Below are positions 62,892-64,000 of a stretch of 64,000 bases of DNA, in pieces. The position numbers and the translations under genes were made by a program. Source of the DNA: Saprospiraceae bacterium UBA1994 (GTDB lineage: Bacteria > Bacteroidota > Bacteroidia > Chitinophagales > Saprospiraceae); contig DDCY01000029.1 in the NCBI GenBank assembly GCA_002335865.1, forward strand, positions 471,547 through 535,546, given 5' to 3'. The notes beneath the pieces were generated by a model. The model saw only the letters and a program-made list of their open reading frames with translations. It was not told the origin of the DNA and did no database searches. Numbering within the stretch: position 1 is the first letter of the stretch; each line of letters starts with the position of its first letter.

Positions 62892-64000
62892 ATGAAAGAA
62901 GCTTACATAAACAATCAGCCTTACCCAATCAAAGAAGGAGAAACGATGCTTTCGTTTATTAAAAGACATAAGGGAGATAAATATGTTCCTACGCTTTGTG
63001 ATACCCCAAATTTAGATCCATTTGGTAGTTGTCGAGTATGTAGCGTTGATGTAGCTTTGGAGGAAGACGGAATAGCGAAAACAATGGCTTCCTGTCATTC
63101 GCCAATCGCAGAAGGGCAGTATATCTATCCTGACTCAACTGAAATTAAAGACTTACGTAAAAATATAATAGAATTAGTTTTAACGGATCATCCACTCGAC
63201 TGCTTGACCTGTGAAGTGAATGGAAATTGTGAACTGCAAGATGTAGCTGCTCAGGTAGGCATAAGAGAAGTGAGATATCCAGAAGGAGATAATCATTTGG
63301 AAAGGGAAAAAGATTTGAGTCATCCTTACATGACCTCAGATATGTCAAAATGTATTAATTGTTATCGATGCGTGAGAGCATGTGATGAAGTACAAGGGGA
63401 GTTCGTATTAAGTATGTCTGGAAGAGGTTTTGATTCTAAAATCATCAAAGGAATAGATCAGAGTTTTATGGAATCAGATTGTGTAAGTTGTGGGGCTTGT
63501 TCTCAGGCTTGTCCAACGTCTGCGATTTCTGATGTTTTTCAATCCAAAGCGATTGAAGCTACAGAAACAATAAGGACAATTTGTACTTATTGTGGTGTTG
63601 GTTGCAATCTAGATATCTCTACTAATAATGGCGAAATATTAAGTATACAAGCACCATATGATGCCGAAGTTAATCAGGGACATACCTGCCTAAAAGGTCG
63701 ATATGCCTTTAAGTTTTATGATCACCCAGAGCGATTAAATTCTCCGATGATCAAAAGAGATGGAGTTTTTGAAAAAGTATCTTGGGATGAAGTGTACGAT
63801 TATATAGCAGGAAAACTAAAGGGATATAAAGAAGAGTATGGTGCAGATTCTATTGCAGGTATTTCTTCAAGTAGATGTACCAATGAAGAGAATTATCTGA
63901 TGCAGAAGTTTATGAGAGCGGCAGTTGGCACTAACAATATTGATGGTTGTGCTAGAGTATGTCATTCGCCAACAGCTCTTGGTATGCAAAGAACTTTTGG
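62892..64000 (+). CDS. fdsA: Formate dehydrogenase alpha subunit, C-terminus cut by window edge
   Basis: The visible 369 codons have the cofactor order of NAD-dependent formate dehydrogenases: a [2Fe-2S] domain (CDTPNLDPFGSCRVCSVDV), the His-Cys3 [4Fe-4S] motif (HPLDCLTCEVNGNCELQ), two ferredoxin-type clusters (CINCYRCVRAC, CVSCGACSQACPTSAI), then the molybdopterin domain with CTYCGVGCNLDI. CARVCHSPTALG near residue 357 gives the Cys that binds molybdenum or tungsten; it is Cys, not selenocysteine. It oxidises formate to CO2 in the cytoplasm. It starts 87 bases after fdsB. The rest of the gene and possible partners fdsG, fdsC and fdsD lie outside the window. Confidence 0.92.
   Translation, partial: MKEAYINNQPYPIKEGETMLSFIKRHKGDKYVPTLCDTPNLDPFGSCRVCSVDVALEEDGIAKTMASCHSPIAEGQYIYPDSTEIKDLRKNIIELVLTDHPLDCLTCEVNGNCELQDVAAQVGIREVRYPEGDNHLEREKDLSHPYMTSDMSKCINCYRCVRACDEVQGEFVLSMSGRGFDSKIIKGIDQSFMESDCVSCGACSQACPTSAISDVFQSKAIEATETIRTICTYCGVGCNLDISTNNGEILSIQAPYDAEVNQGHTCLKGRYAFKFYDHPERLNSPMIKRDGVFEKVSWDEVYDYIAGKLKGYKEEYGADSIAGISSSRCTNEENYLMQKFMRAAVGTNNIDGCARVCHSPTALGMQRTF

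Noticed and set aside
1..64000. CRISPR arrays, tRNA and rRNA genes, transposases, phage genes
   Set aside because: I looked for regularly spaced repeats, tRNA-like cloverleaves, rRNA landmarks and integrase or transposase motifs and saw none that I could support.

Overview
The window is 64 kb of an AT-rich Bacteroidota chromosome, most likely a Saprospiraceae/Lewinella-type marine or aquatic lineage. The evidence is several secreted proteins with type IX secretion (T9SS) C-terminal sorting domains, lipoproteins with Bacteroidota-style lipoboxes, an HU-CCDC81/SPOR protein, a DUF5686 protein, the futalosine menaquinone enzyme MqnD, a transaldolase of the small TalC/FSA type, -7 boxes of the TAnnTTTG type, and mostly weak Shine-Dalgarno sites. 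I assign no species. I recognised no rRNA, tRNA, CRISPR array, prophage or transposase.

Layout. 1-8 kb: a cut-off SMUBP2-like helicase, two large T9SS surface proteins and an OmpA lipoprotein. 8-16 kb: an exonuclease/GIY-YIG fusion, a NamZ-type muramidase, a four-gene hemL / histidine kinase / response regulator / orphan RluA-extension operon, and an HU-SPOR protein followed by a T9SS-domain ghost. 16-22 kb: a CotH-kinase T9SS protein, a maltose module (GH65 phosphorylase plus beta-phosphoglucomutase with a LacI-type operator candidate), transaldolase, and the SRP RNA. 22-30 kb: RluA-type synthase, MqnD, a coiled-coil membrane protein, a gene-poor kilobase, two tandem secreted aryl-sulfotransferase-like proteins and PgpA. 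30-40 kb: housekeeping genes (L20, L35, RluE, YchF, HPF, FtsE, FKBP, RRM protein, MltG, PanB) with a metal-binding lipoprotein and a Tat-type oxidoreductase.

40-50 kb: a lipoprotein gene abuts what looks like an integron-type cassette segment: two attC-like sites, a CotH lipoprotein, a small membrane ORF and a diheme lipoprotein. Two outer-membrane proteins follow. 50-64 kb: an SDR enzyme with a TerB-like partner, the threonine-to-glycine pair (Tdh, Kbl), an overlapping nuclease-like / degenerate-helicase-like gene pair, CorA, class I ribonucleotide reductase (nrdB, nrdA), and an NAD-linked formate dehydrogenase (beta subunit complete, alpha subunit cut by the window edge).

The most unusual parts, in my order: (1) the attC-like cassette segment at 41.5-44.2 kb, whose arms fit integron recombination logic although no integrase is present; (2) the overlapping pair at 53.1-55.4 kb, a PD-(D/E)xK-like protein with a large protein that may be a helicase stripped of its Walker A; (3) the orphan RluA N-terminal domain in a sensor operon; (4) an eight-repeat cysteine-rich surface protein. 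All function names come from reading motifs by eye; no database search was possible.
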